Shown here one piece after another: positions 11,956-22,630 of a stretch of DNA of 64,000 nucleotides. Each line of letters starts with the position of its first letter. Within the stretch, counting starts at the first letter, position 1. Under the pieces are notes generated by a model. It searched no databases, was not told where the DNA came from, and saw only the letters and a list, made by a program, of their open reading frames with translations. Both the position numbers and the translations under genes were made by a program. The stretch is from Macrosoma leucophasiata. Its lineage: Eukaryota > Arthropoda > Insecta > Lepidoptera > Hedylidae. The stretch spans positions 2,418,001 through 2,482,000 of the forward strand of contig JAWQUS010000022.1 in assembly GCA_036365455.1 (NCBI GenBank), written 5' to 3'.

Positions 11956-12188
11956 GGTCGCGCCAGGTAAAAAGAACGCTGGCGGTCAAGCTGCGCAGTA
12001 GACGATTTATCGATCTATTTGGTGGTATGAGGTGCGGCGTTTTCAATCTGCCTACCAATACACGAAACCGCAAGCGAAAGCTAGATCAAAAATAAACCAA
12101 TAGGGCTAGTACTTTCGTGCGCGAGTGTACCGATGCGCGAACACATCCCTTCTACTTTCTTCCAGCGTTCTTTTTACGTGGCGCGACC
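11956..12188 (+). mobile_element. Family G MITE, 233 bp
   Basis: Terminal inverted repeats GGTCGCGCCAGGTAAAAAG / GGTCGCGCCACGTAAAAAG continue to AACGCTGG. It is flanked by TATA on both sides (target duplication TA or TATA). No ORF. An almost identical reversed copy is at 43388-43620. Confidence 0.85.
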
Positions 12189-12242
12189 TATATCATTGTA
12201 TTTATTGACGCATTTGCATGTTTACTGACGGGTCCTAAGGAC

Positions 12243-12316
12243 TTATTACACGGCACAGTATTCAGGGTACGATAGCAAGGGTCAGGGTAGTGTAATAACA
12301 TTTAGGAAGTTAGGGC
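12243..12316. repeat. Solo family I terminus
   Basis: One left-type end only (TTATTACACGGCACAGTATT through GGTAGTGTAATAACATT). No partner end is nearby. Confidence 0.7.
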
Positions 12317-12328
12317 TACAAATAACCG

Positions 12329-12580
12329 CTATTTACTAAATGCATGTATACACTGTACATATACCAAAATAGCATTTTTTACCATTTTTGTCTGTCTGTC
12401 TGTCTGTTTGTTCCCGCTAATCTTGACCGATTTTGACGGGACTTTCACTGGCAGGTAGCTGATGTAATAAGGAGAAACTTGGGCTACTTTTATACTTGCT
12501 GCGCCCACGACTTCGTCCGGGTAGATACTGAACAATCATAAATAGTCACACAGGCGAAGTCGCGGGCACAGCTAGTATAC
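12329..12580 (-). repeat. Family L tail
   Basis: Reverse copy with TGTCTGTCTGTCTG and GACTTCGTCCGGGTAGATAC. Related copies are at 19.65 and 20.83 kb. Confidence 0.5.
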
Positions 12581-13022
12581 AAATAAATGTGAATGCTACC
12601 TAATTAAAATTTATACGATTTATTTACCAATTCAATTAACAATCAACTTCAGAAGATCCTGCTTGGGTAACCCGTTAAAATTAAAGGCCAACGTTTATTT
12701 ATATTGCATTAAAAGAAAAAGAAATCAATCTTACTAGATGGTAATAAAAGCTGTATTTGTTTTATTTTATTATTAAATATCACTGACTTTATCTACTGGT
12801 GGCACCACCGCATTACCTCATGTTAATTCGTAGCGTATATATACTAACTGTCCCGGCAAACTTCGTATAAGAATCAAAATCAGAAACTCATTTATTCATT
12901 TAGGGTGACAGGCACCTCTTACGACACGTCAAAAACAAACAAAATAAATTAAAGCGAATAACAATTGATATACATGTCAAACAAGATAAAAAATATATGT
13001 AAAGTCAAGAATAGAATAGAAT

Positions 13023-13210
13023 AGAAAATATTTTTATTTCGAATACATCTTTACAGATACTTTCAGAACGTCAATAAATCATAAAATACGTGAATAACCA
13101 TTACATATAGTAAAAGCAAAATCATATATTAATAGTAAATTAAAAATTAGAATTTAAACTTCTTAGTTAAAACATAATAATCAAAAAATTTTAATTCCTT
13201 CAATGATGAT
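13023..13210 (+). repeat. Family Q repeat
   Basis: The region from ATTTCGAATACATC to GTTAAAACATAATAATC matches the reverse complement of 17893-18064. Its function is unknown. It precedes the LINE endonuclease ORF but may be unrelated to it. Confidence 0.6.
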
Positions 13211-13520
13211 AAATGAAGAAAAAGAAAAACTTATTCGTCAAGATCTAAGTTGTTCACTTAGCAGAGTTCCAAGTGCAGTCACTACTGAGAAGAACCCCGC
13301 TACCCAACAAACTCATTATTATTATCTATACAAAATAATTTAATGTTTCTTACTTTTAGTTTTACTTTTTCACTAGATAACATCCTTCTTTTTGCTGGTA
13401 GGTAATGTTAAGATTTTTAAAGGTTTTATTTGTTTTTTATTTTTATTTTGTGTTAGTTTTTAAAATAGTACTTAGTTATTGTTTTATTTTATTATTAACT
13501 TTTTTTTTTTTTAATCAATT

Positions 13521-14459
13521 ATGTTTACAGCATGTGACAATGATAATAGTCTTGATGATGGTTTTAGATCCCTTAGTCCTTCTGATAATGTTTCCAGTGA
13601 CAACAGTTTCCAAAGTTTACCTTCTCTCTTTACTTCTTTAGATACACACTTTTCTGATGTTCGTAAAAACTTTAACATTGTTCATATTAACGCACAGAGC
13701 ATTCCAGCACACTACCCCGATATGTTAGCATCATTAACAGGTTCCCACCTTCACGCAATTCTAGTTTCAGAATCCTGGCTCAAGCCATGTCTTCCCTCTA
13801 CTTCCTATGCTATTCCAGGCTTTCATCTTATACGCAACGATCGTGCAGACCGCGGTGGAGGTGGAGTGGCCATTTATCTTCGTTCCCATATACCCTTCTC
13901 TATTGTTCTTAAATCATCCAATATAAATAATACTGGCGCGGAACACTTATTTATAGAAATTATCTTCGGTCACACTAAATTGCTGCTTGGTGTCTTCTAC
14001 AGTCCTTCATTAACAATTGACTATTTTTCACTCTTTGAAAGTCTTTTAGAGGACATCACTCCATCATATAATCATACTGTTATAATGGGTGATTTTAACA
14101 CATGTCTTTTAAAGAATGACACAAGGTCTATACGTTTAAAATCTATAGTTGATGCTACCGATTTGCATCTTCTCCCACTTTCTGCCACACACTATTTCCC
14201 CAATTGTTCTCCATCTCTCTTGGATTTAATTATAGTCTCTGCAACTGATCATGTGGCGAAATTTGGTCAGTGCCCTGCTGAAGCCTTCTCATATCACGAC
14301 CTTTTATTTGTGTCATACAAAATCCGTCCACCTAAAGCCAAACGTAAGGTGCTTCTACAACGTAATTTTCGTGGTATTGATTTGAATAAACTTCTTGAAG
14401 ATGCGTGTAAAATAGATTGGTCCGTAGTTACAAATGCCACTGAAGTGCAAAGCTTTTAA
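13521..14459 (+). pseudogene. CR1/Jockey-type LINE endonuclease domain, truncated
   Basis: 312 residues: a serine-rich leader (1-50), then an exonuclease-endonuclease-phosphatase fold with NIVHINAQSI, ILVSESWLKP, a GGGG loop before VAIYLR, VIMGDFNTC and FSYHDLLF (metal- and phosphate-binding motifs, including the catalytic E, D/N and H). This APE-type nuclease nicks target DNA for reverse transcription. The frame breaks at about 14455; a one-base shift continues as FNESLNLVQII before a stop. No reverse transcriptase follows. Instead, a LINE-tail phrase (AAATCGGTCCAGCC-like, about 14690-14725) and a family A copy come next. So it is a 3'-deleted or chimeric relic. Confidence 0.8.
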
Positions 14460-14760
14460 ATGAGAGCTTAAATCTAGTACAGATTATCGTGAAAAATCAA
14501 ATAATGTGAACGTCCATAGCAAAGATGCAAATAAACTGCTATCTACTAAATGTGATGTAGCTCCTGCAAACCAGCACAGACCAGTCCCACCAACAGCACC
14601 CGTTCACGAGTATCGCCCTAGAAAAAAGTCCAAAAATGTTATGAAAAATAGACGTTGGCCGATTCTCAGACCTACCCAATATGCCCACAAAATTTCATGA
14701 GAATCGGTCCAGCCGTTTCAGAGGAGTACGGTAACTAACATTGTAACATGGAAATTTTTG

Positions 14761-14973
14761 GACACCCACAGAAAGACCAGAGGTAAAAATGCAGATGCGT
14801 TACCACTCCTGAGGCCTAAGGTGTTATGCCTCTGTGCCGGAAATTACAGATCCTTACATTACCACCTGACCGGAACACGATAGTGCTGAACACTACCATT
14901 TCGCGGCAAGTATATTAGGTAATGCGGTGGTGCCTACGCCCGCGGGCTCCGTCACTGCAGCTCTAACACCAGT
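14761..14973 (-). repeat. Family A repeat lacking its poly(A) end
   Basis: Starts abruptly at GACACCCACAGAAAGACC and runs to the 5' end at 14973. About 80 bp of the 3' part is missing. Confidence 0.85.
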
Positions 14974-15006
14974 GTATTTCTTGCTGGGTACTGTACAGAC
15001 GCTGAA

Positions 15007-15338
15007 GCGCGCATGGCCTAGCGGCTGGTGTAAATCGGAAGCGATCTACTCGGTTAAGCGATACGGGAGCGGTCGGGTGTGTGATGGGTGACCGCTAGTT
15101 GCAAAATGAAAGCCGCGTTTCCGTGCTCCGGAGGGCACGATAAGCCGTCCCCGATTGTTATCGATAGATAGCTGTCGTAAAACCTTGTCGGGGGCCTTAT
15201 GGGCGGTCTGAAAACATCCGACAACGGGTTGGCCACTAACCCTTATCTCCATCAACCCGCATTGGAGCAGCGTGGTGGAGTAAGCTCCATACCTCCTCCC
15301 AAGAAGGGGAGAGACTCGTGACCAGCCGTGCGATGTAA
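15007..15338 (+). repeat. Family B SINE
   Basis: Forward copy from GCGCGCATGG to CTCGTGACCAGC. The terminal tail is eroded. Confidence 0.8.
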
Positions 15339-15344
15339 CTCAAA

Positions 15345-16245
15345 CTCAAAAAACTCAAACTCAAAAATTCATTTAATCACTTGGAAATAATAGAATTTGC
15401 TTGTGATAGGTCAAATTACAAATATAAAATTAAAGCGAATAACAACTAATACGTTGATTAAATGTCAAAGTAAACAAAATAAAATAAATTATGGTCCAAA
15501 AATACTTAATATTAAAAATAGGTATCAACAGAATGTTCCATACCCTCTTTTACAAACGGTGAGATAAGACTAAACAAAAAAATATGGGACATTCTTTGTG
15601 TGTGTGTTGTGTTGTGTGTGGAATGTGCGTGAATGGAGCGTTAGGTAAGCTACTAGAATCTAAACATCTCAGCCAGCGGGCTCGACTAGCCGTACATAAT
15701 GCTGTACTTACTCCAACACTTTTATATGGAAGCGAGAGCTGGGTATGCAGGAAAGAGCATGAAAGTAAGTTGAACGCGGTCGAGATGAGATCTTTGCGCA
15801 AGATCTGCGGTGTATCACTCACCGATCGCGTTCGTAATGAAGATGTAAGAAAGAGACTTTGTGTGAATGATAGTATCGGTGTAAAAATGAAAAAAGGCAT
15901 GCTCCGATGGTTCGGGCATATAGAAAGAATGTCGAATGAACGAATGACTAAACAGATATACAATGCGAATGTGGATGGTTGCAGAGGCCCAGGAAGACCA
16001 AGGCTGACCTACCATGACCAAATAGGTCGAGTTCTGTCTGATGGTGGGGTCAAAAGTCTTAGGAATCGGCGTGCATGTATGAAGAGAATGATGAAGATAG
16101 ACGAGGCACGAGAGGTTTTTCAGAACCGGGATGTCTGGCGCTCTACACTCTCTGCCTACCCCGTTAGGGACCTGGCGTGAAGATACATACATACATTCTT
16201 TGTCATTAACTGGCAGAGTTCCAAAGCTCACATTACTGAGAAAAA
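15345..16245 (+). repeat. Family P repeat split by LINE F
   Basis: 15345-15588 and 16204-16245 flank the LINE F insertion. A reversed copy lies at 46612-46862 and a diverged relative around 12.9-13.3 kb. Confidence 0.6.
15600..16192 (+). pseudogene. LINE F: reverse transcriptase C-terminus, 5'-truncated
   Basis: An open frame of about 185 residues up to 16180: LLYGSESWVCRKEHESKLN, SLRKICGVSLTDRVRNEDV, MLRWFGHIERMSNERMT and GPGRPRLTYHDQIGRVLSDG, the post-catalytic tail common to RTE-like and other LINE polyproteins. The RT catalytic domain is absent. After the stop comes GGCGTGAAG and a (ATAC)n-like tail. An 11-bp duplication ACATTCTTTGT flanks it at 15589-15599 and 16193-16203, showing target-primed insertion. 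No start codon is meaningful because the copy begins mid-gene. Confidence 0.85.
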
Positions 16246-16522
16246 AAATCAAGGGTTGCCATTATTTACTGTATACTTGTCAAGTAAAATAAGATTTTAC
16301 TTACCTCATGTAATTATTTAATTATCTTCCTGTATTTAAGATTGTGCGATACTCGGCAGTCTGTACTTTGACATAATCGTTAACCGACTGCGACAGGCTT
16401 AAAGAGTGTGAATTGTTATTTTTAATTATATAAGATGGATAATTATATCTTTAGATACTTCTGGTGTACTAACATGAAATTGTCATTTTTTTCCTGTTGT
16501 GATGTAGGTACTCTTGTTTTAC

Positions 16523-16821
16523 GTAACTTCACGCCTGTAATCTCCGAAGGGGTAGGCAGAGGTAAATGCATGCATTGAAGCATACATGCAAACACCCACG
16601 ACTCGCTGGTTACGTTTTTGGCCCATGTAACAGGTGGCGAACCTGTTGCAATCTCCGGGCACATTACCAAACTCCGAGGTACTGGGAAACTTCCAGAAAA
16701 TGAAAAAATCCTAATAGAACCAGAGATAAAGGATCTTAAACCGTTATCTCTGTTAGCCCCCGACCCGGGAATCGAACCCAGGACCTCCAGCGTAATAGTA
16801 GTGGCCTGCTACCACTACGCC
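16523..16821 (-). repeat. Family C SINE with target duplication
   Basis: Flanked by ACTCTTGTTTTAC at 16510-16522 and 16822-16834 (13 bp). The B box GGTTCGATTCC is intact on the minus strand. Confidence 0.88.
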
Positions 16822-16889
16822 ACTCTTGTTTTACAGCAGTGTACTTATGATTTCAAATAAAACTTTTTTTTTTAATTATATATAATTGT

Positions 16890-17091
16890 ATTTTTTTTAA
16901 TTTTATGAAGTGGTAGACAAGCATGCAGCTCACATCGATGTTAATTGATGACTGCAGCCTATAGACACCCACACAAAGACAAAGGTCAAAATGCAGATGC
17001 GTTACCACTCCTGAGGCCTAAGGTGTTTTGCCCTCCGGAAATTACAGGGCCGTACATTACCACCTGACCGGAACACGATAGTGCTGAACAC
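16890..17091 (-). repeat. Family A repeat, 5'-truncated
   Basis: T-run then the usual body, ending inside GTGCTGAACACA. About 85 bp of the 5' end is lost. Confidence 0.8.
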
Positions 17092-17458
17092 AATCTTACA
17101 TAGGCCTAGGGCAGTCAGCGTATCAAATCCGCCCAGCCCTGAAATAACATTACGAAGTTACATATCCGTTTACATAACTCAATTAATGCCATACCATATA
17201 ACAATGTAAAAAAAAACAGTGTTGAGAAATCAACAGTAAATATATTTTTTTTTCCGAGTTCAAGAGGTCATCGGCTACCTTCATAATCATTCTTATCTTT
17301 ATAACTAGACAATTATAAGACAAAACACATGTTACGGTCAAGATCATTAACTGGTTGAAAGATGTTTAAACTCAGTTATTATCAGTAACAAGCTGTTGCC
17401 CGCGGCTCCGCCCGCATGTAGGGCCCTTTTGCGTAATTAGGGCCCTAGCTCCGTATAT

Positions 17459-17742
17459 TTTTTTTTTTTATGTTATTGAAGTGGCAAACAAGCATGCAGA
17501 TCACATTGATGTTAAGTGATGACTGCAGCCTATAGACACCCACACAAAGACCAAGGTCAAAATGCAGATGCGTTACCACTCCTGAGGCCTAAGGTGTTTT
17601 GCCCTCCGGAAATTACAGGGCCGTACATTACCACCTGACCGGAACACGACAGTGCTGAACACTACCATTTAGCGGCAAGTATATTAGGTAATGCGGTGGT
17701 GCCTACGCCCGCGAGCTCCGTCATTGGAGCTCTACCATCAGT
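17459..17742 (-). repeat. Family A repeat, near full length
   Basis: Sits just after an L-type phrase (GCTGTTGCCCGCGGC near 17394) and a family I scrap (AATTAGGGCCCTAGCTCC), so it inserted into older repeats. Confidence 0.88.
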
Positions 17743-17892
17743 ACAAACTCCGTATATATATATTTTTTAATTTATTTTTTATAAACAATCTTACAATTTA
17801 GGGTGTTACATGCAAAGACACACATAAAACCATTACAGGTTTATCTATGTGTGTACGGTCTAACCTTCCTTAAACGATAATATCTGGTAGAT

Positions 17893-18064
17893 ACATTCTC
17901 AAGGAATTGAAAAATTTTGTGATTATTATGTTTTAACTAAGTTGTTTAAATTCTAGTTTTTAATTTACTATTAATATATGATTTTGCTTTTACTTTATGT
18001 AATGGTTATTCACTCTTGGTATTTTATATATTTCTTGACGTTTTGAAAGTATCTGTAAAGAAAA
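17893..18064 (-). repeat. Family Q repeat
   Basis: Reverse-complement match of 13.02-13.21 kb. It abuts a family I solo end. Confidence 0.6.
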
Positions 18065-18065
18065 T

Positions 18066-18122
18066 GTATTACACTACCCTGACCCTACTACCTATCGTAC
18101 CCTGAATACCGTGCCGTGTAAA
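18066..18122. repeat. Solo family I terminus
   Basis: A right-type end (TATTACACTACCCTGACCC ... CCCTGAATACCGTGCCGTG) without a partner. Confidence 0.7.
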
Positions 18123-18127
18123 AAGTC

Positions 18128-18317
18128 CATAACACACGACCGGAATCCATTCCGGCGGACTGAATCCGCCTACCAAACCCGCGCGAGTGAACCGTATCGG
18201 ACTTGATTATATCATAATAATTATTTCTGCCGGACTCCTCTACACACGGCCAGATTTGGTTCGGAGCATACCGAATCCGCTGTCCGCTCCGTACCAAATC
18301 CGGACGTGTGTTACGAC
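18128..18317. mobile_element. Probable MITE with CACACG termini
   Basis: Ends TAACACACGACCGGAATCC and the reverse complement of AAATCCGGACGTGTGTTA form imperfect inverted repeats over a GC-rich body of about 190 bp. No ORF. No clean target duplication is seen. Confidence 0.45.
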
Positions 18318-18480
18318 TATTAGGGCCGCCATCACCTAAATTGTCGACGCCGGGTAAGCACGCCAAAAATTCCGGACATTTAAATAAAATATTTTTTTTT
18401 CCCCGGACAACTATGAAATTTTATTTTTGGAAACAAAAAGAAAAAAATCGTTTGAATTTTTTAAAATTCTTATTAATTTT

Positions 18481-18526
18481 TACAGCTCAATATTGAAATC
18501 GAATTCGATTTCAATATTGAGCTGTA
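18481..18526. repeat. 46-bp perfect palindrome
   Basis: Centred on GAATTC at 18501-18506. Each 23-base half is the exact reverse complement of the other, with no spacer. Confidence 0.95.
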
Positions 18527-18530
18527 GTAG

Positions 18531-18602
18531 AAGTGTAGATGTCTATAGGCTGCAGTCAACACTGAACATCCATGTGAACTGCATGTTTGTTTACCTTAGT
18601 AA
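18531..18602 (+). repeat. Family A fragment
   Basis: Only the 3' part is present (CTATAGGCTGCAGTC to TTTGTTTACC). Confidence 0.7.
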
Positions 18603-19640
18603 AAAATGTACAATATTATGTTTTCAATACAGTTATACCTATAGGTCAAAGTACCACAGATAAGTATAATCATAGTTACGATAGACAGAAGTTAAAAATG
18701 TAGTTAATAAATATTTGGACTAAATTCACGTGTGTGATCACATGCTTGGGCACATGTTCCATAATCTATTTGAATATTTTTGTATTCGATCACTTTTAAC
18801 GTATTTACATAATAAAATACTGGTATATCGAGCTTTGGAGAACCAACGCCAGTCCAAATTATCATCATACTTCGAATAATTAAAAAACTCGCGCTAAGCA
18901 CAAGGTCTAAGATAGGATTTACGAGTACATTAATAAAATTCATAAAATTATTATTTAAAACCTAGAACCGTTTTCCTGTCGAAATCTCTTAAAAAATACA
19001 AACAAGTATATTTGTTTGTGTGTTCATATTTTGTGTTAAGTGAAAACTTTGAAACGTTGTGTTTGGAAAGTAAATGAAACGAGAAAGCGACGGTAAAAGA
19101 GAACCGGCACAGTTAACTAGCCTCCCAGTTCACTCGCAAAGCCCAAAGTTTGCCAAGTCAATTTCTCATTACACAAGTCCCATGTATTTTGCAGGGCCTA
19201 TCTGTGTTTGTATTAACAAAGACACTAAAAGGAGATGTTGTGAGCTCGGCCACAATGCGTACACTTCCTCAAAAAATGTGTAAATTAAAGAATACCTAAT
19301 ATTCAATTAATCGTGGGTACCTAACATAACCTCGATGCAATTTGCAAGGAATTTGTCAAAATGACATCGCCATATTCGCCATGTTGGTTTTGAGTTGCAA
19401 TTCTAACTGCAAATAATGTTTTGTAACTGCAAATAAAGCTAAATAAGTGAAAATATGCAGTAAAAATCGCTTTTATATTGATTTTGCCTCAACTTAACTC
19501 AGCCAGGTTAGGTCGAAGGGTTTGCACCGTTCGGAATTGGGTATTTTTTTAAATTCGAATCTATACAAATAAAATTGGAGTGTCTGTTTGTAATATTAAA
19601 ATAACCGCTTCCTACTTAATGCATATGTATATAAATACAC
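18603..19640 (-). other. Unrecognised DNA with a short minus-strand ORF
   Basis: A 79-codon frame at 18704-18943 (minus) has one hydrophobic segment (about residues 10-30) and a Cys pair near the end. It matches no repeat here and no family I recognise. A candidate splice acceptor (CCTATCTTAG) lies at its start. It may be a chance ORF. The remainder shows nothing identifiable. Confidence 0.15.
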
Positions 19641-19649
19641 CAAAACAAC

Positions 19650-19835
19650 ATGTTTTACCATTTTTGTCTGTTTGTCTTTTTGTCTGTCTGTTTGGCGGGG
19701 CTAATCTTGGGAACGGCTATACCGATTTTGACGGGACTTTCACGGGCAGATAGCTGATGTATTATGGACTAACTACGGCTACTGTTATACTAGCTTCGCC
19801 CACGACTTCGTCCGGGTAGATACTGAACAATCATA
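19650..19835 (-). repeat. Family L tail
   Basis: Contains TTTTTGTCTGTCTGTTTG and CGACTTCGTCCGGGTAGATAC, like 12.33-12.58 kb. Confidence 0.5.
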
Positions 19836-19866
19836 CATTCTCACGCCACTGACAAACACACGCAAA

Positions 19867-20163
19867 CTGCCTCAGTAGCATAGTGGTAGCAGGCCACTAC
19901 TATTACGCTGGAGGTCCTGGGTTCGATTCCCAGGTTGGGGGATATTAGAGATAACAGTTTAAAATCCTTTATCTCTGCTTCTATTGGGATTTTTCCATTT
20001 TCTGGAAGTTTCCCAGTACCCCGGAGTTTGGTAATGTGCCCGGAGATGGCAACAGGTTCGCCACCTGTTACATGGGCCAAAACGTAACCGGCGAGTCGTG
20101 GGTGTTTGCATGTATGCATTTACCTCTGCCTACCCCTTCGGGGATTACAGGCGTGAAGTTACG
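19867..20163 (+). repeat. Family C SINE
   Basis: Forward copy: tRNA-like head (TAGCATAGTGGTAGC, GGTTCGATTCCC) and 3' end CTACCCCTTCGGGGATTAC. No target duplication found. Confidence 0.85.
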
Positions 20164-20470
20164 AGTACGGTGGGGTTGTTACGTCCCTCCAGTATCAAGT
20201 ACATTTTAATAAAAAATAAATTTGCAAACTCATCAAACATCCTTCAAGAGTGTTTGTTATGTAAAATCGAACAAATACTTACTAGAAGAATGTCTATTAA
20301 AATTGTGTACATTAAGAAAAAAAATTGGCACATTCGTACGCAAAAAATGGGTAAAATCAATATAATAATTATTGTCAGATGAGTAGGTGACCTTTAATGT
20401 TAACACCTTCTTTAACTATATTTATTTTAATTTATTACTATATATACATACTGAATATATATATACTGAA
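20164..20470. other. No gene seen
   Basis: AT-rich DNA leading into a (TA)n-like stretch where the next SINE sits. Confidence 0.4.
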
Positions 20471-20828
20471 GCGCGCATGGCCCAGCGGCTGGTGTAGATC
20501 GTAAGCGATCTGCTCGGTTAAGCACTACGGGCGCGGTCGGGCAGTGTGATGGGTGACCGCTAGTGGCAAATTAAATGCGCGTTTCCATGCTTCGGAGGGC
20601 ACGTTAAGCCGTCGGTCCCGGTTGATATCGATGGATAGCAGTCGTTAAACCTTGTCGGAGGCCTTATGGGCGGTTTGAAAACATCCGACAGTGGGTTGGC
20701 CACTAACCCACCCACCTCCACCAATCCGCATTGGAGCAGCGTGGTGGAGTAAGCTCCAGGCCTCCCCCCAAAAAAGGGGAGAGACTCGTGCCCAGCAGTG
20801 GGACATAAAATGGGTTGCCATTATTATA
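20471..20828 (+). repeat. Family B SINE, full length
   Basis: One of the best preserved copies. It ends CCAGCAGTGGGACATAA then GGGTTGCCATTATTAT, and is embedded in (TA)n. Confidence 0.88.
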
Positions 20829-20832
20829 TATA

Positions 20833-20912
20833 TACACTAGCTGTGCTCGCGACTTCGTCCGGAATTTATGATTGTTCAGTATATACCCGGACGAAGTCGT
20901 GGGCGCAGCTAG
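20833..20912 (+). repeat. Family L fragments, inverted pair
   Basis: GCTCGCGACTTCGTCCGG is followed by its approximate reverse CCGGACGAAGTCGTGGGC, two short tails head to head. Confidence 0.45.
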
Positions 20913-20989
20913 TATAAGAGTAGCCTAAGTTACTCCTTATTACATAAGCTATCTGCTAGTTAGCCGTTCCCGAGATAAGCGGGGATAAG

Positions 20990-21180
20990 TGAGATAAGTG
21001 ACGTGTATTTACACGACCGAGATAAGTGACGTGTATTTACACGTGCACCTGTGTGCGTAGCACGTAGAAAATACCAACCGTCGTCCCATAAGAGGGGAGG
21101 AGGTTGGGTGAGGCGGGGAAATCGGGCGGGACGTCTAAGTGTCCATTCCATACGTAGTATTATTACATATTCTCTGCTAT
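20990..21180 (+). repeat. Family N repeat
   Basis: 5'-shortened relative to 3.4 kb and preceded by a duplicated GAGATAAGTGACGTGTATTT. Confidence 0.65.
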
Positions 21181-21571
21181 AACTTTAAAAAGACAAGTAG
21201 ACGTTTCTTTTTAAAAAGAAGTTAAATCAAACTTTACACGAATGTATTTTTTATCAACGGTATACCTTTATAAAAACTATAATGAACTGAAATAACTGTA
21301 TGGCAGTATTAAATTTAAAATTTAAACACATCAATCGATTTAGCACCTTATTCCTTTGGCTATAGATACAAAATTAGATTATTTAGTTCAAATGAGATTT
21401 GGAATATGGGGAATTCCAAAGTTAAACCAGTTCCTTGCATTGTGGTCATTCATTTTGAATATTTGAAACTGTTCGAAAAGTAAAAATTAGGTTGCTGTCG
21501 TAAAAAATTATAACTTTTGGTTGATTTTGGGTTACATTTGTTCGTACTTGTAATTTAGTAAAAATCCAACT

Positions 21572-21878
21572 GCCTCAGTAGCGTAGTGGTAGCAGGCCAC
21601 TACTATTACGCTGGAGGTCCTGGGTTCGATTCCCGGGTCGGGGACTATCAGAGATAACGGTTTAAAATCCTTTATCTCTGCTTCTTTTGGGATTTTTCCA
21701 TTTTCTGGAAGTTTCCCAGTACCCCGGAGTTTGGTAATGTGCCCGGAGATGGCAACAGGTTCGCCACCTGTTACATGGGCCAAAACGTAACCGGCGAGTC
21801 GTGGGTGTTTGCATGTATGATTGAATGCATGCATTTACCTCTGCCTACCCCTTCGGGGATTACAGGCGTGAAGTTACG
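21572..21878 (+). repeat. Family C SINE with 16-bp target duplication
   Basis: TAGTAAAAATCCAACT occurs at 21556-21571 and again at 21879-21894, bracketing a complete 307-bp element. This fixes the family's true ends. Confidence 0.93.
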
Positions 21879-21913
21879 TAGTAAAAATCCAACTGTGCTG
21901 TGCGCCGTGATTT

Positions 21914-22432
21914 CGTTCCATAGAGCAACACTGGAGGAGAGTAGCCATATGCAGGCCTTCCGACGACCCGGTTAGTCCAGCGGTGTAAGACGACCGTTTG
22001 ATTCGAAGGGTCGCGGGTTCGATCCCCGCACCGGGACAAATATTTGTATGGCCTACAGATATTTGTTTCGCGTCTGGATGTTTGTGTATGTGTTGTATGT
22101 GTACAACGCACCCACGACACAGGTTTATACCTAGTGTGAGGTAAGCGTATTTTATTTTATATTTTTATTATTTCCCCTCTGTCAAAGTACAAGCCCAAAT
22201 GGGCCTATACCTGTCGCCTAGTTATTTAAATGTGTGCGTGAAATTGTTTTTGTATTTTGTTAAAGTCAAGGTGTGAGTTTCGTAGTAATAGACGATTTTT
22301 GCAGTGTGCGTGTGTGGCGCACGCATTGCCCCTCGTAAAAAATGACAGAATGTTTTGCATTGGTAATAAACGCTATGGCTAGTCCCCTCCAGTCCGCCGC
22401 GGTCGGTGGCCCGTGTTGCTCTATGATTCGTT
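21914..22432 (+). mobile_element. Family H MITE-like element split by a SINE
   Basis: Left end CATAGAGCAACACTGGAGG; right end GGTGGCCCGTGTTGCTCTATG. The two are inverted repeats. The body carries ACAAGCCCAAATGGGCC and AAAAAATGACAG. It is interrupted at 21966-22168. No transposase. Confidence 0.75.
21966..22168 (+). repeat. Family D tRNA-headed SINE
   Basis: Head GGTTAGTCCAGCGGTGTAAG with B box GGTTCGATCCCC. It ends GAGGTAAGCGTATTTTATTT. Inserted inside the H element. Confidence 0.85.
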
Positions 22433-22439
22433 CGCTTAA

Positions 22440-22500
22440 TTGTATATATATATTATTATTGTATGTATATATATATTATTGTATATATATACGAGTATGT
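22440..22500. repeat. (TA)n-rich microsatellite
   Basis: Interrupted TATATA runs between the H element and the mariner. Confidence 0.8.
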
Positions 22501-22630
22501 ATTATTATGTATGTACATCTTTGTGGAGGGACGGGTGGAAGTGTTCTTCCGACGAAAAGGGAAGATCCTCCGTCCAGGTGGTAGCGCCTGGCGGGCTGCG
22601 GTTCAACGATTGCCGTTGGGATGTTGTATA

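Noticed and set aside
15550..16252. Antisense ORFs of 137 and 145 codons across LINE F
   Set aside because: Mirrored in the 57 kb copy only because the sense frame is conserved; no independent signature.
19841..21834. Recurrent peptide LAHVTGGEPVAISGHITK
   Set aside because: Reverse-strand translation of SINE family C.
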